Below are positions 1-9,513 of a DNA stretch of 64,000 nucleotides, piece by piece. The DNA lies in assembly GCF_004792665.1 (NCBI RefSeq), contig NZ_SRZX01000002.1:372001-436000 (forward strand), in the 5' to 3' direction. Source of the DNA: Marinobacter orientalis. GTDB taxonomy: Bacteria; Pseudomonadota; Gammaproteobacteria; Pseudomonadales; Oleiphilaceae. Position numbers and translations under genes: made by a program. The notes under the pieces were generated by a model that saw only the letters and a program-made list of their open reading frames with translations, was not told the origin of the DNA and made no database searches. The first letter of the stretch is position 1, and every line of letters begins with the position of its first letter.

Positions 1-705
1 CGCCGCGACACGGGCTTCGGTGTCAGCGCCGGTTCCCACCGCTGCACCGGCCCGGAGACGGCCCTGATCGTCTTTACATGCCAGCGGATAGTCTTTGGCT
101 TTCTGGATGTCCTTGACGGTAATCAGGCCACGCAGTTCAAATTCGTCGTTAACCACCAGTACTTTTTCGATGCGGTGACGGTGGAGAAGCTCCTTGACGT
201 CTTCCAGATCCGCACCCTCCCGGACTGTCACCAGTTGGTCCTTGCCGGTCATAATTTCGGAAACCGGGGTATCCAGACGGCTTTCAAAACGGATGTCCCG
301 GCCGGTCACTATCCCGATCAGGTCGCGGCCATCCACCACCGGCAGGCCGGAAATGTTGTTGGCCATGGTGATGTCAACCAGTTCGCGGACAGTGGTATCC
401 GGCGTCACGGTGATCGGGTCTTTGACCACGCCGCTCTCATACTTTTTCACCTTACGGACCGCTGCCGCCTGCTGCTCCACCGACATGCTCTTGTGCATGA
501 TGCCGATGCCACCTTCCTGCGCCATTGAAATAGCCAGGTCCGCTTCGGTAACGGTATCCATGGCAGCTGATACCAGCGGAATATTGAGCGTGATACCTTT
601 GGTCAGTTGCGTTTGCAGGCTGACCTGGTGAGGAAGTACCTCTGAATATCCGGGCACGAGTATGACATCGTCAAAGGTAAGCGCTTCTTCGGCAATTCGC
701 AGCAT
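1..705 (-). CDS. guaB: IMP dehydrogenase GuaB, N-terminal part (cut by window edge)
   Basis: GuaB oxidises IMP to XMP with NAD+, the first committed step of GMP synthesis in the cytoplasm. The reading frame starts with ATG at 705 (protein begins [20 protein letters not shown], the typical IMPDH N-terminus) and runs left out of the window, so about 235 residues are seen: the first part of the TIM barrel and most of the CBS pair. The catalytic Cys loop (near residue 300 in the family) lies outside. The start is preceded by an AAGGCGG-like ribosome site. The gene is divergent from xseA, as in many gammaproteobacteria, and has a good sigma70 promoter upstream (793-821). Confidence 0.95.
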   Translation of the reverse strand, partial: MLRIAEEALTFDDVILVPGYSEVLPHQVSLQTQLTKGITLNIPLVSAAMDTVTEADLAISMAQEGGIGIMHKSMSVEQQAAAVRKVKKYESGVVKDPITVTPDTTVRELVDITMANNISGLPVVDGRDLIGIVTGRDIRFESRLDTPVSEIMTGKDQLVTVREGADLEDVKELLHRHRIEKVLVVNDEFELRGLITVKDIQKAKDYPLACKDDQGRLRAGAAVGTGADTEARVAA

Positions 706-792
706 TGGGATCCGCCTTTTGAACATGCTAGATTGGAGGATTGATGTGCCGCATCCGACGGGCTGCAGCAAAGCAAAATCCTTAATCGATCT

Positions 793-821
793 ATTATAAA
801 TGGGCCTTGGTTGACAGTAAA
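793..821 (-). promoter_or_regulatory. sigma70 promoter of guaB
   Basis: On the minus strand TTTACT (816-821) and a perfect TATAAT (793-798) are separated by 17 bases. The predicted transcription start near 786 gives a leader of about 80 bases before the guaB ATG. The call rests on consensus match and position only. Confidence 0.65.
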
Positions 822-895
822 CCGGCGATCTTTCCATGCCGGGTTGCATGTTTTTGAAATTTCGCTATTTTTACCTCCTTTTTCGGCTTATGCGT

Positions 896-2275
896 ATGCA
901 TCAACACGGAGCGTCTTCCTTGGACAGCGGTTTTCAGGATTCCCGTCCCCGGGCACTGAGTGTCAGCGAACTGAACCACCAGGCCCGCCACCTTCTTGAA
1001 GCCAGCTTCATGCAGGTCTGGGTTGAGGGCGAACTGTCCGGCTTTTCCCGCCCCTCTTCGGGCCATTGGTACTTCTCGCTGAAAGACCGCAAGTGCCAGA
1101 TCCGCTGCGCCATGTTCCGGAGCTTCAACCAGCGGCTCAGGGAGATCCCCGCGGAAGGCGAACAGGTGCGGATCCGTGGCAAGGTCACCCTTTATGAGAA
1201 CCGGGGTGATTTCCAGATTATTGTCGAGCATATCGAGCCAGCCGGCCTGGGTGCGCTGCAACAGGCGTTTGAGGAACTGAAGCGCAAACTGCAGCAGGAA
1301 GGACTGTTTGATATTGCGCGCAAGAAACCTCTTCCCACAACACCCCGGCACATCGGGGTGATCACCTCCTCAACCGGCGCCGCCATCCACGACATCCTGA
1401 CTGTACTGGCACGGCGGTGCCCGGCCATACCGGTGACTCTCTACCCCACGGCCGTCCAGGGGAAGGCGGCGACTGCTGACATCGTTCGCGCCATTGCCCG
1501 CGCTGCCCGCCATGGTGTTGCCGATGTACTGATCATTGGCCGCGGTGGCGGCTCTCTGGAGGATCTCTGGTGCTTCAATGAAGAGGCCGTGGCCCGCGCT
1601 ATCGCGGCATGTCCGCTGCCGACTGTGAGCGCGGTCGGCCACGAAGTGGATGTCACCATTGCCGATTTCGTGGCAGACCTGCGTGCGCCGACACCGTCCG
1701 CCGCAGCCGAAAAAATCTCCCCCGACCAGAACGACTGGCTACGACAACTCGGGGAGCGGGAACTGAGACTCGCGGGTGCCGCCAGCCGCGCCCTCAAGCG
1801 CATGCAGACCCGGTTGGAGCACCTGTCGGCCCGGCTCCGTGACCCGCGGCGGGAATTGCTGGAAAAAGCCCAACGCATGGACGAACTGGACCTGCGGCTG
1901 AGCAAGGCCGTGGGACGGCGCCTGGAGCGCGACAGGGTCAGAGCCATGCACCTCACCCAGCGCCTGGCGATGCAGTCCCCCGTCAGACAACTCAGCGACA
2001 GCCAGTCCGATGTCAGGCAACTGGCGGAACGCCTGGTCCGGGCAGCCCGGGAAGCCATCACCCGGCGGCGCGAGCGCGTCGAGCACACCGGCCAGACCCT
2101 CAATGTAGTCAGCCCCCTGGCTACCCTCGGCCGCGGCTATGCAATCGTCCAGCAGGAGAACGGTGAGATTGTTCGCCAGGCCACAAGCCTGCAGCCTGGC
2201 GACAGGATTACCGCCCGGGTGGCCAGCGGTGAGCTCGAGGCAAATGTGATTTCAGTCAATTCCGGGAGCCAATAA
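896..2275 (+). CDS. xseA: exodeoxyribonuclease VII large subunit XseA
   Basis: XseA with XseB forms exonuclease VII, which degrades single-stranded DNA to oligonucleotides in repair. The 459-residue product from ATG 896 matches the family length (about 450). It has the N-terminal OB-fold (about residues 20-115, with VWVEGELSGF and GHWYFSLKD), then the catalytic domain with GVITSSTGAAIHDI and GRGGGSLEDLWCFNEE, then a long coiled coil and a C-terminal segment with LGRGYAIV. The frame is open from 836, but the extra 20 residues are not family-like, so I chose 896; 890 is also possible. It is divergent from guaB. Confidence 0.93.
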   Translation: MHQHGASSLDSGFQDSRPRALSVSELNHQARHLLEASFMQVWVEGELSGFSRPSSGHWYFSLKDRKCQIRCAMFRSFNQRLREIPAEGEQVRIRGKVTLYENRGDFQIIVEHIEPAGLGALQQAFEELKRKLQQEGLFDIARKKPLPTTPRHIGVITSSTGAAIHDILTVLARRCPAIPVTLYPTAVQGKAATADIVRAIARAARHGVADVLIIGRGGGSLEDLWCFNEEAVARAIAACPLPTVSAVGHEVDVTIADFVADLRAPTPSAAAEKISPDQNDWLRQLGERELRLAGAASRALKRMQTRLEHLSARLRDPRRELLEKAQRMDELDLRLSKAVGRRLERDRVRAMHLTQRLAMQSPVRQLSDSQSDVRQLAERLVRAAREAITRRRERVEHTGQTLNVVSPLATLGRGYAIVQQENGEIVRQATSLQPGDRITARVASGELEANVISVNSGSQ

Positions 2276-2331
2276 TCATCACGGGCGCACAGCGTTAGCC
2301 TATGGTCTAGTAGTCCTGTACCTCAAAGCGC

Positions 2332-2367
2332 TTACAGTTGTTGTAACTAAACGTAAGAACAACAACT
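2332..2367 (+). promoter_or_regulatory. overlapping inverted repeats just upstream of the prpE ribosome site
   Basis: AGTTGTTGT (2336-2344) and ACAACAACT (2359-2367) form a 9-bp inverted repeat with a 14-base loop. A second, overlapping pair is TTACA (2332-2336) and TGTAA (2342-2346). The element ends just before the GAGGTGG ribosome site of prpE. It could be an operator or an mRNA hairpin; the sequence alone does not decide. Confidence 0.4.
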
Positions 2368-2383
2368 CGACGAGGTGGAATTT

Positions 2384-4258
2384 ATGGACTACCACTCCGA
2401 ATTCAGGAAATCCATCGACCGGCCCGAAGAATTCTGGCGGGAAAAGGCTCAGGCCATTGACTGGATCGAGCCCCCCAAAACCATCTGGCAGGCAACCGAT
2501 AACGGCCATGGGCAGTGGTTCCCGGACGGGGTTCTGAACACGTCCGATGTCGCACTCGATGCCAACATCCGTGCCGGCCGCGGCGAACAGAAAGCGCTGA
2601 TCTACGACTCCCCCGTCACCGGCACCACCGACTCCTACACTTATAACGAGCTTACCCGCGCCGTGGCAACCTTCGCCGGTGCGCTTCAGGACCGTGGCAT
2701 CACCAAGGGAGACCGGGTAATCATCTACATGCCCATGGTTCCGGAGGCCGTCATCGCGATGCTCGGCTGTGCACGCATCGGTGCCATTCATTCCGTTGTC
2801 TTCGGGGGCTTTGCCGCCCATGAACTGGCGGTACGCATTGATGATGCCGAGCCTAAAGCCCTGATCACCGCCTCCTGCGGCATCGAGGTTAAAAAGGTTA
2901 TCGAGTACAAGCCGCTGGTGGACAGGGCGATCGACCAGGCGGGCCACAAGCCGGAATGCTGCATTGTCTTTCAGCGGCCGCAGGTGCAGGCAGAACTGAA
3001 GGATGGGCGCGACTTTGACTGGAACGAACTGGTGTCCCAGGCCAGCCCGGTTGATCCGGTGCCGGTAAAAGCCACCGACCCGCTCTATATTCTTTATACC
3101 TCCGGCACCACCGGTAAGCCCAAAGGGGTTGTCCGCGACAATGGCGGCCATGCCGTGGCCCTGCGCTACAGCATGAGCCTGGTCTACGACGCCAGCCCGG
3201 GCGATGTGTTCTGGGCAGCATCGGACGTCGGCTGGGTGGTTGGCCACAGCTACATTGTCTATGCGCCCCTGTTTGCCGGATGCACCACCATTCTGTACGA
3301 AGGCAAGCCGGTAAAAACACCGGATGCAGGCGCCTTCTGGCGTGTCGTCCGGGATCATGGCGTCGATATGCTGTTTACTGCGCCCACAGCGTTCCGCGCG
3401 GTACGCAAGGAAGATCCTGAGGCAGACCAGCTGACACGCTATGACGTCAGCTCGCTGAAACGCATCTTCCTGGCCGGGGAGCGACTGGACCCTCCCACCT
3501 ACGAGTGGCTCAAGGAACATACCGGCCTGCCTGTTCTCGACCACTGGTGGCAGACCGAGACCGGTTGGGCAATCTGTTGCAACCCGATTGGCATCGAAAT
3601 GATGGAGACCAAACCCGGCTCTGCCACCGTGCCCTCACCAGGTTACAACGTTCAGATAGTGGATATGGAAGGCAGACAGGTTCCTGCCAACGAGCAGGGC
3701 CAGATTGCCGTCAAATTGCCACTACCTCCCGGCTGTATGACAACCGTGTGGGGAGATGACGCCCGTTTCAGTAAAACCTATCTGGAACCGGTTCCGGGAT
3801 TCTACAGCTCCGGTGACGGCGGCTTTATCGACGATGATGGCTATGTGTTCGTCATGGGGCGAACCGATGACGTTATCAACGTGGCGGGCCACCGGCTTTC
3901 CACCGGGGAGATGGAAGAAGTTGTGGCTGCTCATCCGGCCGTTGCCGAATGCTGCGTGGTGGGTGCCCATGATGAAATGAAAGGCCAGATCCCCATTGGA
4001 CTGGTACTGATCAAGGACGGAGCCACCATCGATCACGATGAACTCGAGGAGGAGCTGGTCGAAATGGTCCGCGAAAAGATCGGCGCCATCGCCTGCTTCA
4101 AAAGGGCTCTGGTGGTTGATCGGCTACCGAAAACACGGTCGGGCAAGATTCTGCGCCGTATTATCCGCCAGATTGCCGATGGTGAGGAGTACGCCGTCCC
4201 CAGCACCATTGATGACCCGTCGATACTGGAGGAGATCAGCCAGCAGCTCAAACACTGA
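2384..4258 (+). CDS. prpE: propionate--CoA ligase PrpE (acyl-CoA synthetase)
   Basis: This enzyme activates propionate (and probably acetate) with ATP and CoA, feeding the methylcitrate cycle. The 624-residue product is the length of PrpE. It has the acetyl-CoA synthetase N-domain, the AMP-binding P-loop YTSGTTGKPKGVV, the WWQTETGW motif, the hinge region (YVFVMGRTDDVINVAGHRLS) and the C-terminal catalytic lysine motif KTRSGKILRR. The KGVVRDNGGHAVAL stretch is typical of PrpE rather than Acs. ATG 2384 follows GAGGTGG at the right distance; the frame also has an in-frame GTG at 2375 that lies inside this site. No prpBCD genes are adjacent, so the gene is free-standing here. Confidence 0.92.
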   Translation: MDYHSEFRKSIDRPEEFWREKAQAIDWIEPPKTIWQATDNGHGQWFPDGVLNTSDVALDANIRAGRGEQKALIYDSPVTGTTDSYTYNELTRAVATFAGALQDRGITKGDRVIIYMPMVPEAVIAMLGCARIGAIHSVVFGGFAAHELAVRIDDAEPKALITASCGIEVKKVIEYKPLVDRAIDQAGHKPECCIVFQRPQVQAELKDGRDFDWNELVSQASPVDPVPVKATDPLYILYTSGTTGKPKGVVRDNGGHAVALRYSMSLVYDASPGDVFWAASDVGWVVGHSYIVYAPLFAGCTTILYEGKPVKTPDAGAFWRVVRDHGVDMLFTAPTAFRAVRKEDPEADQLTRYDVSSLKRIFLAGERLDPPTYEWLKEHTGLPVLDHWWQTETGWAICCNPIGIEMMETKPGSATVPSPGYNVQIVDMEGRQVPANEQGQIAVKLPLPPGCMTTVWGDDARFSKTYLEPVPGFYSSGDGGFIDDDGYVFVMGRTDDVINVAGHRLSTGEMEEVVAAHPAVAECCVVGAHDEMKGQIPIGLVLIKDGATIDHDELEEELVEMVREKIGAIACFKRALVVDRLPKTRSGKILRRIIRQIADGEEYAVPSTIDDPSILEEISQQLKH

Positions 4259-4282
4259 TACCAGCAGGATATCGACCCACCA

Positions 4283-4324
4283 TCACTAACCGAAACCGGC
4301 CAGCCGGCAGGCTTCGGTTAGTGA
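4283..4324 (+). terminator. 12-bp perfect hairpin after prpE
   Basis: TCACTAACCGAA (4283-4294) pairs perfectly with TTCGGTTAGTGA (4313-4324) across an 18-base loop that is itself rich in CCGG repeats. It lies 25 bases after the prpE stop and upstream of the cold-shock promoter. There is no T-run, so it may be a stability hairpin or a Rho-type end rather than a classical terminator. Confidence 0.5.
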
Positions 4325-4387
4325 CAACCTTATGGCAACTCGTTGTTTTTGCGGCTTTAAAAACTTGAATAAAGTACCAAAAAAGCG

Positions 4388-4415
4388 TTGACGCATTCCC
4401 AGCTCGGTCTATACT
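4388..4415 (+). promoter_or_regulatory. sigma70 promoter of the cold-shock gene
   Basis: TTGACG (4388-4393) and TATACT (4410-4415) are separated by 16 bases. The predicted start is near 4422. Confidence 0.65.
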
Positions 4416-4421
4416 GAAAAT

Positions 4422-4586
4422 GCTGTGAAAATACAGCGGTATTTGGTGAATGCGCTCCAACGTCCTGCCAAAGTGCGTTTCGTTGCCACTTTCCTCAGTA
4501 CTTTCTGGATTTTTGCAGCATCGGTAATTCCGCAGGAACACCGACGGTCCCGTGAGGGCAAAATCTCGGAAATACAGGAAAGATCA
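4422..4586 (+). promoter_or_regulatory. long 5' leader of cold-shock mRNA
   Basis: About 165 untranslated bases separate the predicted transcription start from the cold-shock ATG. Leaders of this length are a hallmark of cspA-type genes, where the RNA refolds at low temperature to expose the ribosome site. The frame is open upstream (to 4425), but that extension is not Csp-like. Together with 4283-4324 this accounts for the 328-base gap between prpE and the cold-shock gene. Confidence 0.45.
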
Positions 4587-4799
4587 ATGTCAGATGATAC
4601 AAAAACCGGCCACGTAAAGTGGTTTAACGAGTCCAAGGGCTTTGGCTTCATCGCTCAGGACGGTGGCAGTGACGTATTCGTTCACTACAGTGCAATCAAC
4701 GCGAGCGGATTCCGCACCCTGACCGAAGGCCAGCAGGTGCAGTTTACCGTTACACAGGGCCCGAAAGGACCCCAGGCGGAAAACGTAACCCCGGTCTGA
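4587..4799 (+). CDS. cold-shock protein, CspA family
   Basis: A 70-residue single OB-fold (CSD) protein that binds single-stranded RNA/DNA and acts as an RNA chaperone. RNP1 (KGFGFIAQ, about residues 16-23) and RNP2 (DVFVHYSAI, about residues 29-37) are intact, as is the start motif [14 protein letters not shown] 4587 follows AGGAA. The gene is monocistronic: it has its own promoter and a strong terminator 50 bases downstream shared with leuA. Which Csp paralogue it is cannot be told from sequence. Confidence 0.95.
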   Translation: MSDDTKTGHVKWFNESKGFGFIAQDGGSDVFVHYSAINASGFRTLTEGQQVQFTVTQGPKGPQAENVTPV

Positions 4800-4846
4800 G
4801 TGTTACGCAATCCCGCCCTATGCCCCTCACGGGCACAGGGAAGATG

Positions 4847-4873
4847 AAAAAGCCGGCAGCCGCCGGCTTTTTT
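4847..4873. terminator. bidirectional terminator between the cold-shock gene and leuA
   Basis: The stem GCCGGC (4852-4857)/GCCGGC (4862-4867) with loop AGCC is flanked by an A-run on the left and a T-run on the right, so it can terminate transcription in both directions. It lies in the 78 bases between two converging genes. Confidence 0.85.
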
Positions 4874-4877
4874 GTTG

Positions 4878-6578
4878 TCAGGCACCCGCCTCGGCTGCCG
4901 CTTTGCTGACCGCACCCTGCTGCCGGGCTTCGCCCACTACCTGGGAAACCGCTGAGAACAGGGCCTGAAGGGTGGCCGAGGTAGTGTCCTCGGCCAACGC
5001 TGCCGCACTGCAATGCTGGCCATTGACTGTTACCCGGATGCAGGCCAGCGCATTGGCGTTGGTACCCTCACCCAGTGCGAATTCATCATAAGCCTCGACT
5101 GCCAGTTGCACGCCGTATTCCGACTCAAGCGCTGCAGAAACAGCCTCCACGGCACCCAGTCCATGTCCTTCCAGGGTGACAGGGCTGTCCCCGGAACCAA
5201 TGCTGACGGTTGCGGCAACGCCTTCGTCATCACGGTGCAGGTCGTAGGACCTCAGCTCCCAGGCCCTGTTCACCTGCAGGTAACGGTCTTCGAACAGCCG
5301 GTGAATGGTCAGCGAGTCGATCTCTCCGCCGTTGGTTTCAGCCTCACGCTGCACCAGTTTGCTGAATTCGATCTGCAACCAGCGCGGCAGGCTGATGTTG
5401 TAGTCACGTTCAAGTACATAGGCAACGCCACCCTTGCCGGACTGGCTGTTGATACGGACCACTTCTTCATAGCGGCGATTCAGGTCTCTCGGGTCGATCG
5501 GCAGATAGGCCACGTGCCAGGCATCACCGTCTTTGCGTTTGCTCAGGCATTTGCGGATTGCATCCTGATGGCTGCCGGAAAATGCGGTAAACACGAGTTC
5601 ACCGGCATAGGGATGGCGCGGATGAGTGGATATCTCGGTACAGGCCTCCACTACATCGGTAATTTCTGCCATGCCGGACAGGTCCACTTTAGGATCCACG
5701 CCCTGGGAATAGAGGTTCATGGCCATGGTCACCAGATCCATATTGCCGGTGCGCTCGCCATTGCCCATCAAGGTGCCTTCAACCCGGTCTGCCCCGGCCA
5801 TCACCGCCAGCTCTGCTGCTGCCACGCCGCAGCCACGGTCATTGTGGGTATGAACACTGATGCAGATGTGCTCGCGGTAACGGACATGGTCACAGATCCA
5901 CTCAATCTGGTCCGCAAAAACGTTGGGAGTGGCCATTTCCACGGTCGCCGGCAGGTTGATCACCACTGGCTGGCCCTGGTCCGGGCGCCAGACATCGTTG
6001 ACAGAGTCAATCACTTCTGCGGCGTAGTCCAGCTCGGTACCGGTAAAGCTCTCCGGCGAATACTGGAAGGTCCACTCGGTATCCGGATATTTCTCGGCAT
6101 TAGCCTTGACGACGCGGGCACCGTTGACAGCGATATCCCTGATACCGGCCCGGTCCATGTCAAAAACCTGCTCGCGCTGGACCGTGGAGGTCGAGTTGTA
6201 CACATGGACAATGGCTTTGCGGGCACCTTTCAGCGCTTCATAGGTACGTTCAATCAGTTCCGGCCGGGCCTGGGTCAGCACCTGGATGTGGACATCATCG
6301 GGAACCCGGCCCTCTTCGATCAGCTTGCGGCAGAAATCAAAGTCCGGCTGGCTTGCGGCCGGAAAGCCGATCTCGATTTCCTTGAAGCCCAGTTTTACCA
6401 GCAGATCGAACATCCGCTGCTTCTGCGCCACTGACATGGGTTTGACCAGCGCCTGGTTGCCATCCCGAAGATCCACGGCACAGAACCGCGGTGCAGTCGT
6501 GATGACCTTGTCCGGCCAGCGACGATCGGTTTTGGCCACCGGCGTGAACGCAACGTATTTACGATGATCAAATGCCAT
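4878..6578 (-). CDS. leuA: 2-isopropylmalate synthase LeuA
   Basis: LeuA condenses 2-oxoisovalerate with acetyl-CoA, the first step specific to leucine synthesis. The 566-residue protein has the DLRDGNQAL active-site motif near residue 35, the metal-binding HTHND motif near residue 250, and a C-terminal LeuA regulatory domain that normally mediates leucine feedback. This is the class II (Pseudomonas/actinobacterial-like) form, longer than the enterobacterial one. ATG 6578 follows AAGGA at good spacing; the frame is open to 6623 but the 15 extra residues look like leader. It is not in a leuBCD operon here. It diverges from an Lrp-type regulator that could control it (inference). Confidence 0.95.
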   Translation of the reverse strand: MAFDHRKYVAFTPVAKTDRRWPDKVITTAPRFCAVDLRDGNQALVKPMSVAQKQRMFDLLVKLGFKEIEIGFPAASQPDFDFCRKLIEEGRVPDDVHIQVLTQARPELIERTYEALKGARKAIVHVYNSTSTVQREQVFDMDRAGIRDIAVNGARVVKANAEKYPDTEWTFQYSPESFTGTELDYAAEVIDSVNDVWRPDQGQPVVINLPATVEMATPNVFADQIEWICDHVRYREHICISVHTHNDRGCGVAAAELAVMAGADRVEGTLMGNGERTGNMDLVTMAMNLYSQGVDPKVDLSGMAEITDVVEACTEISTHPRHPYAGELVFTAFSGSHQDAIRKCLSKRKDGDAWHVAYLPIDPRDLNRRYEEVVRINSQSGKGGVAYVLERDYNISLPRWLQIEFSKLVQREAETNGGEIDSLTIHRLFEDRYLQVNRAWELRSYDLHRDDEGVAATVSIGSGDSPVTLEGHGLGAVEAVSAALESEYGVQLAVEAYDEFALGEGTNANALACIRVTVNGQHCSAAALAEDTTSATLQALFSAVSQVVGEARQQGAVSKAAAEAGA

Positions 6579-6653
6579 AAGGGTGATTCCTTGCTGTATC
6601 ACTGGGAATTCGTTGACTGTCAATCAGGATAACGCCTGCAACAGGGAAAATGA

Positions 6654-6683
6654 TTGCTTTTTTGCCCTGTAAAGATTGATAAT
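6654..6683 (+). promoter_or_regulatory. probable promoter of the Lrp-type gene
   Basis: TTGCTT (6654-6659) and GATAAT (6678-6683) are separated by 18 bases; a start near 6690 leaves a leader of about 34 bases. The match to consensus is moderate. Confidence 0.45.
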
Positions 6684-6723
6684 AGCCAGATTCTTTCAAA
6701 GATTAATAGATAAACGGCAGTTT

Positions 6724-7221
6724 ATGTCAAATTCTAACAATTCGCCTGTCAAGATCGACAGGATTGACCGCAATATCCTTGAGCAATTGCAGCAGGATGG
6801 CTCCCTGACCAACCAGGAACTGGCAGACAAGGTGGGCCTTTCGCCCTCCCCCTGTCTGAGACGGGTGCGTGCCCTGGAAGAAGCCGGAGTGATTGTCCGG
6901 CAGGTCACCATACTTGACCACAAGAAGCTGGGGCTTTCGTTAACCGCGATCATCCTGATCGGTATGGATCGCCATACACCCGAACGCTTTGCTGCTTTCG
7001 AGAAACAGGTGAGCGAATACCCGGAAGTGCAGGAATGCTACCTGATCACCGGCCAGGACGCCGACTACATGCTCAAGGTTGTGGTGCCGGACATGGATCA
7101 CTATCACCATTTTCTGCTCAACCGCATCACCCGCATCCAGGGAGTCAGCGGTGTCCACTCCAGCTTTGTGCTGAGACGGGTGATCGACAGCACGGCTCTG
7201 CCACTGGGCTACCTGTCATGA
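6724..7221 (+). CDS. Lrp/AsnC family transcriptional regulator
   Basis: A 165-residue cytoplasmic regulator with an N-terminal winged helix-turn-helix (DRNILEQLQQDG, then LTNQELADKVGLSPSPCLRRVRAL, split about residues 12-55) and a C-terminal RAM domain that binds amino acids and drives oligomerisation. The SPSPCLRRV recognition helix and the ECYLITGQDADYML RAM motif are typical of the Lrp/BkdR group. ATG 6724 was chosen over the open frame from 6676 because family members start close to MSN...KIDRIDRNIL. It diverges from leuA. Its 3' end overlaps the convergent thioesterase gene by 13 bases. Confidence 0.9.
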   Translation: MSNSNNSPVKIDRIDRNILEQLQQDGSLTNQELADKVGLSPSPCLRRVRALEEAGVIVRQVTILDHKKLGLSLTAIILIGMDRHTPERFAAFEKQVSEYPEVQECYLITGQDADYMLKVVVPDMDHYHHFLLNRITRIQGVSGVHSSFVLRRVIDSTALPLGYLS

Positions 7222-7634
7222 GGCAAGGCATAGCTGCCGGTAACGTGGGCGACAACCTGCTGCTGATCACCCTCCCCCGACAGCAGGCGCACCTCGCAGA
7301 CAGCAATACGGCGCCCCATACGCAATACCGTGGCCTCTCCAACCAGATCGGCCGGGGCCGGTTTGTGCAGAAAATTGATGGACAGGTTGCTGGTCACCGC
7401 CATCTCTACCCTGCCGATGGCAGCCATGACGGCCGCGTACATGGACGCATCCGCCAGGGCCATCTGCACCGGGCCGGACAGGGTGCCACCCGGGCGGATA
7501 AGCCGCTCCGAGAATACCAGGCGGGTACGGGCATAGCCCCGGTCGCCGGTTTCATCTACGGTAAAGCCGATATCTTCTGCCATGGGCACACCGGCCCGGA
7601 TTACTGCTTCGACTTCAGCGGCTGTCAGCGTCAT
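7209..7634 (-). CDS. PaaI-type hotdog thioesterase
   Basis: A 141-residue single hotdog-domain protein. The central GGTLSGPVQMALADASMYA segment matches the conserved helix of the PaaI/YdiI acyl-CoA thioesterase group, and NLSINFLHKP matches the following strand. Such enzymes hydrolyse acyl-CoA thioesters in the cytoplasm; the substrate cannot be read from sequence. It converges on the Lrp-type gene with a 13-base overlap and diverges from proS. Confidence 0.8.
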   Translation of the reverse strand: MTLTAAEVEAVIRAGVPMAEDIGFTVDETGDRGYARTRLVFSERLIRPGGTLSGPVQMALADASMYAAVMAAIGRVEMAVTSNLSINFLHKPAPADLVGEATVLRMGRRIAVCEVRLLSGEGDQQQVVAHVTGSYALPHDR

Positions 7635-7742
7635 TCACTTCTCTCCGTCTGTCCATCTGTACCTTGTGGTATTCGCTCCGTACAATAGCGGGCACCATGT
7701 GATAAATAAAGAATCCCTTTTCAACTGCTTACGGATAACACC

Positions 7743-9476
7743 ATGCGAGCAAGCCGTTACCTGATTGCCACCCAGAAAGAAACGCCCGCAGACGCCGAGA
7801 TCGTCAGCCACCAGATGATGCTCAGGGCCGGGATGATCCGCAAACTGGCCTCCGGCCTCTATTCGTGGCTGCCACTGGGACTCAGGGTGCTGCGCAAGGT
7901 TGAGCGCATCGTACGGGAAGAGATGGACAAGAGCGGCGCCCAGGAAGTGTTGATGCCTGCCGTGCAACCCGCCGAACTATGGCAGGAATCGGGACGCTGG
8001 GAGCAGTACGGTGATGAATTGCTGCGGATGAACGACCGCCACGGCCGTGACTTCTGCTTCGGGCCCACCCACGAAGAGGTCATCACCGATATCATCCGCA
8101 ACGAGCTGAAAAGCTACAAGGAACTGCCGGCGAACTTCTATCAGATCCAGACCAAGTTCCGTGATGAACGACGCCCCCGCTTCGGGGTGATGCGTGCCCG
8201 GGAGTTCATCATGAAGGATGCCTATTCCTTTCATGTCAATGCCGAGTCCCTGAACGAGACCTACCAGGTCATGCACCGCACCTACTGCTCGATTTTCGAA
8301 CGGCTGGGCCTGGACTATCGCCCGGTGGAAGCGGACTCCGGTGCCATTGGCGGCAGCGCTTCCCATGAGTTCCATGTGCTGGCCTCGTCCGGCGAGGACG
8401 CCATTGTTTTCAGCACCGACAGCGACTACGCCGCCAATATCGAGAAGGCCGAGGCCGCTGCCCCGGCCGGAGAGCGGCCAGCGCCGTCAAGAGACATGAC
8501 GGAAGTGGCAACGCCCGACCAGCACACAATTGAAGCCCTTGCCGGTTTCCTCAAGGTCGACGCCAGCGCAACGGTCAAGACCCTGATGGTCCGGGCCGAA
8601 GAAGACGAACACGGGAACAGCGGCCTGGTAGCGCTGGTCCTGCGGGGCGACCATACCCTCAATGACATCAAGGCAGAGCAACTCGAGGGGGTGGCCGAGC
8701 CGCTGACCATGGCCACCGATGAGGAAATCGAGCAGGCTATTGGCTGCAAGGCAGGCTCCATCGGCCCGGTGGGTCTGCCGGTACCGGTGATTGTTGATCG
8801 CAGTGCCGCCCATCTGGCGGACTTTGTCTGTGGCGCCAACAAGGAAGGCTACCATCTGACCGGCGTAAACTGGGAGCGCGACCTGCCCCTGCCACGGGTG
8901 GAAGACCTGCGCAATGTGGTGGAAGGCGACCCCAGCCCGGATGGCAGGGGCACCCTGGAAATCCGTCGTGGTATCGAGGTCGGCCATATATTCAAACTGG
9001 GCAACAAGTACAGCAGGGCAATGAATGCCACCGTTCTGGATGAGAATGGCAAAAGTGCGATTCTGGAAATGGGCTGCTACGGCATTGGCGTGTCCAGGAT
9101 TGTGGCCTCATCCATTGAGCAGAACCACGACGACAAGGGCATCATCTGGCCGGAGGCCATTGCGCCGTTTGAAGTGGCCATCGTGACGCTGAACGCCCAC
9201 AAATCACCGGCGGTGATGGAAGCTGGTGAAAAGCTCTATGAACAGCTGCGCCAGGCCGGCTTTGATGTTCTTCTGGACGACCGCAACGAGCGGCCGGGCG
9301 TGAAATTTGCTGACATGGAGCTGATTGGCATACCCCACCGCTTCGTGGTGTCCGAAAGGGGCCTGGCGGCAGAAACCCTGGAATACAAGGGAAGACGGGA
9401 TGAAGACAAGCAGGATGTTCCGCTGACAGAAGTGCTTTCCTACCTGATCAGTGCCTCACCCCGAAAAGGGCTCTGA
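7743..9476 (+). CDS. proS: prolyl-tRNA synthetase ProS
   Basis: Charges tRNA-Pro with proline. The 577-residue product is the bacterial-type ProRS: N-terminal class II catalytic core ([47 protein letters not shown]), an inserted editing domain (about residues 225-400) that deacylates Ala-tRNA-Pro, motif 3 ([11 protein letters not shown]) and a C-terminal anticodon-binding domain. The start at 7743 is the canonical MRASRYL. It ends convergent with murB, with 37 bases between and no obvious terminator. Confidence 0.97.
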   Translation: MRASRYLIATQKETPADAEIVSHQMMLRAGMIRKLASGLYSWLPLGLRVLRKVERIVREEMDKSGAQEVLMPAVQPAELWQESGRWEQYGDELLRMNDRHGRDFCFGPTHEEVITDIIRNELKSYKELPANFYQIQTKFRDERRPRFGVMRAREFIMKDAYSFHVNAESLNETYQVMHRTYCSIFERLGLDYRPVEADSGAIGGSASHEFHVLASSGEDAIVFSTDSDYAANIEKAEAAAPAGERPAPSRDMTEVATPDQHTIEALAGFLKVDASATVKTLMVRAEEDEHGNSGLVALVLRGDHTLNDIKAEQLEGVAEPLTMATDEEIEQAIGCKAGSIGPVGLPVPVIVDRSAAHLADFVCGANKEGYHLTGVNWERDLPLPRVEDLRNVVEGDPSPDGRGTLEIRRGIEVGHIFKLGNKYSRAMNATVLDENGKSAILEMGCYGIGVSRIVASSIEQNHDDKGIIWPEAIAPFEVAIVTLNAHKSPAVMEAGEKLYEQLRQAGFDVLLDDRNERPGVKFADMELIGIPHRFVVSERGLAAETLEYKGRRDEDKQDVPLTEVLSYLISASPRKGL

Positions 9477-9513
9477 GGCCTCACCTGACGGGAGTGGACC
9501 GGTACCCCCGAAA

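Noticed and set aside
811-816. TTGACA as -35 of xseA
   Set aside because: No acceptable -10 follows at 15-19 bases; the sequence overlaps the guaB promoter on the other strand.
2300-3544. Minus-strand open frame of 414 codons
   Set aside because: Antisense to prpE, no family motif.
5013-6434. Plus-strand open frame of 473 codons
   Set aside because: Antisense shadow of leuA, caused by high-GC codon use.
6595-6623. TTGACA-17-GATACA on the minus strand as the leuA promoter
   Set aside because: The implied transcription start (about 6588) would remove the AAGGA ribosome site of leuA, so I did not annotate it.
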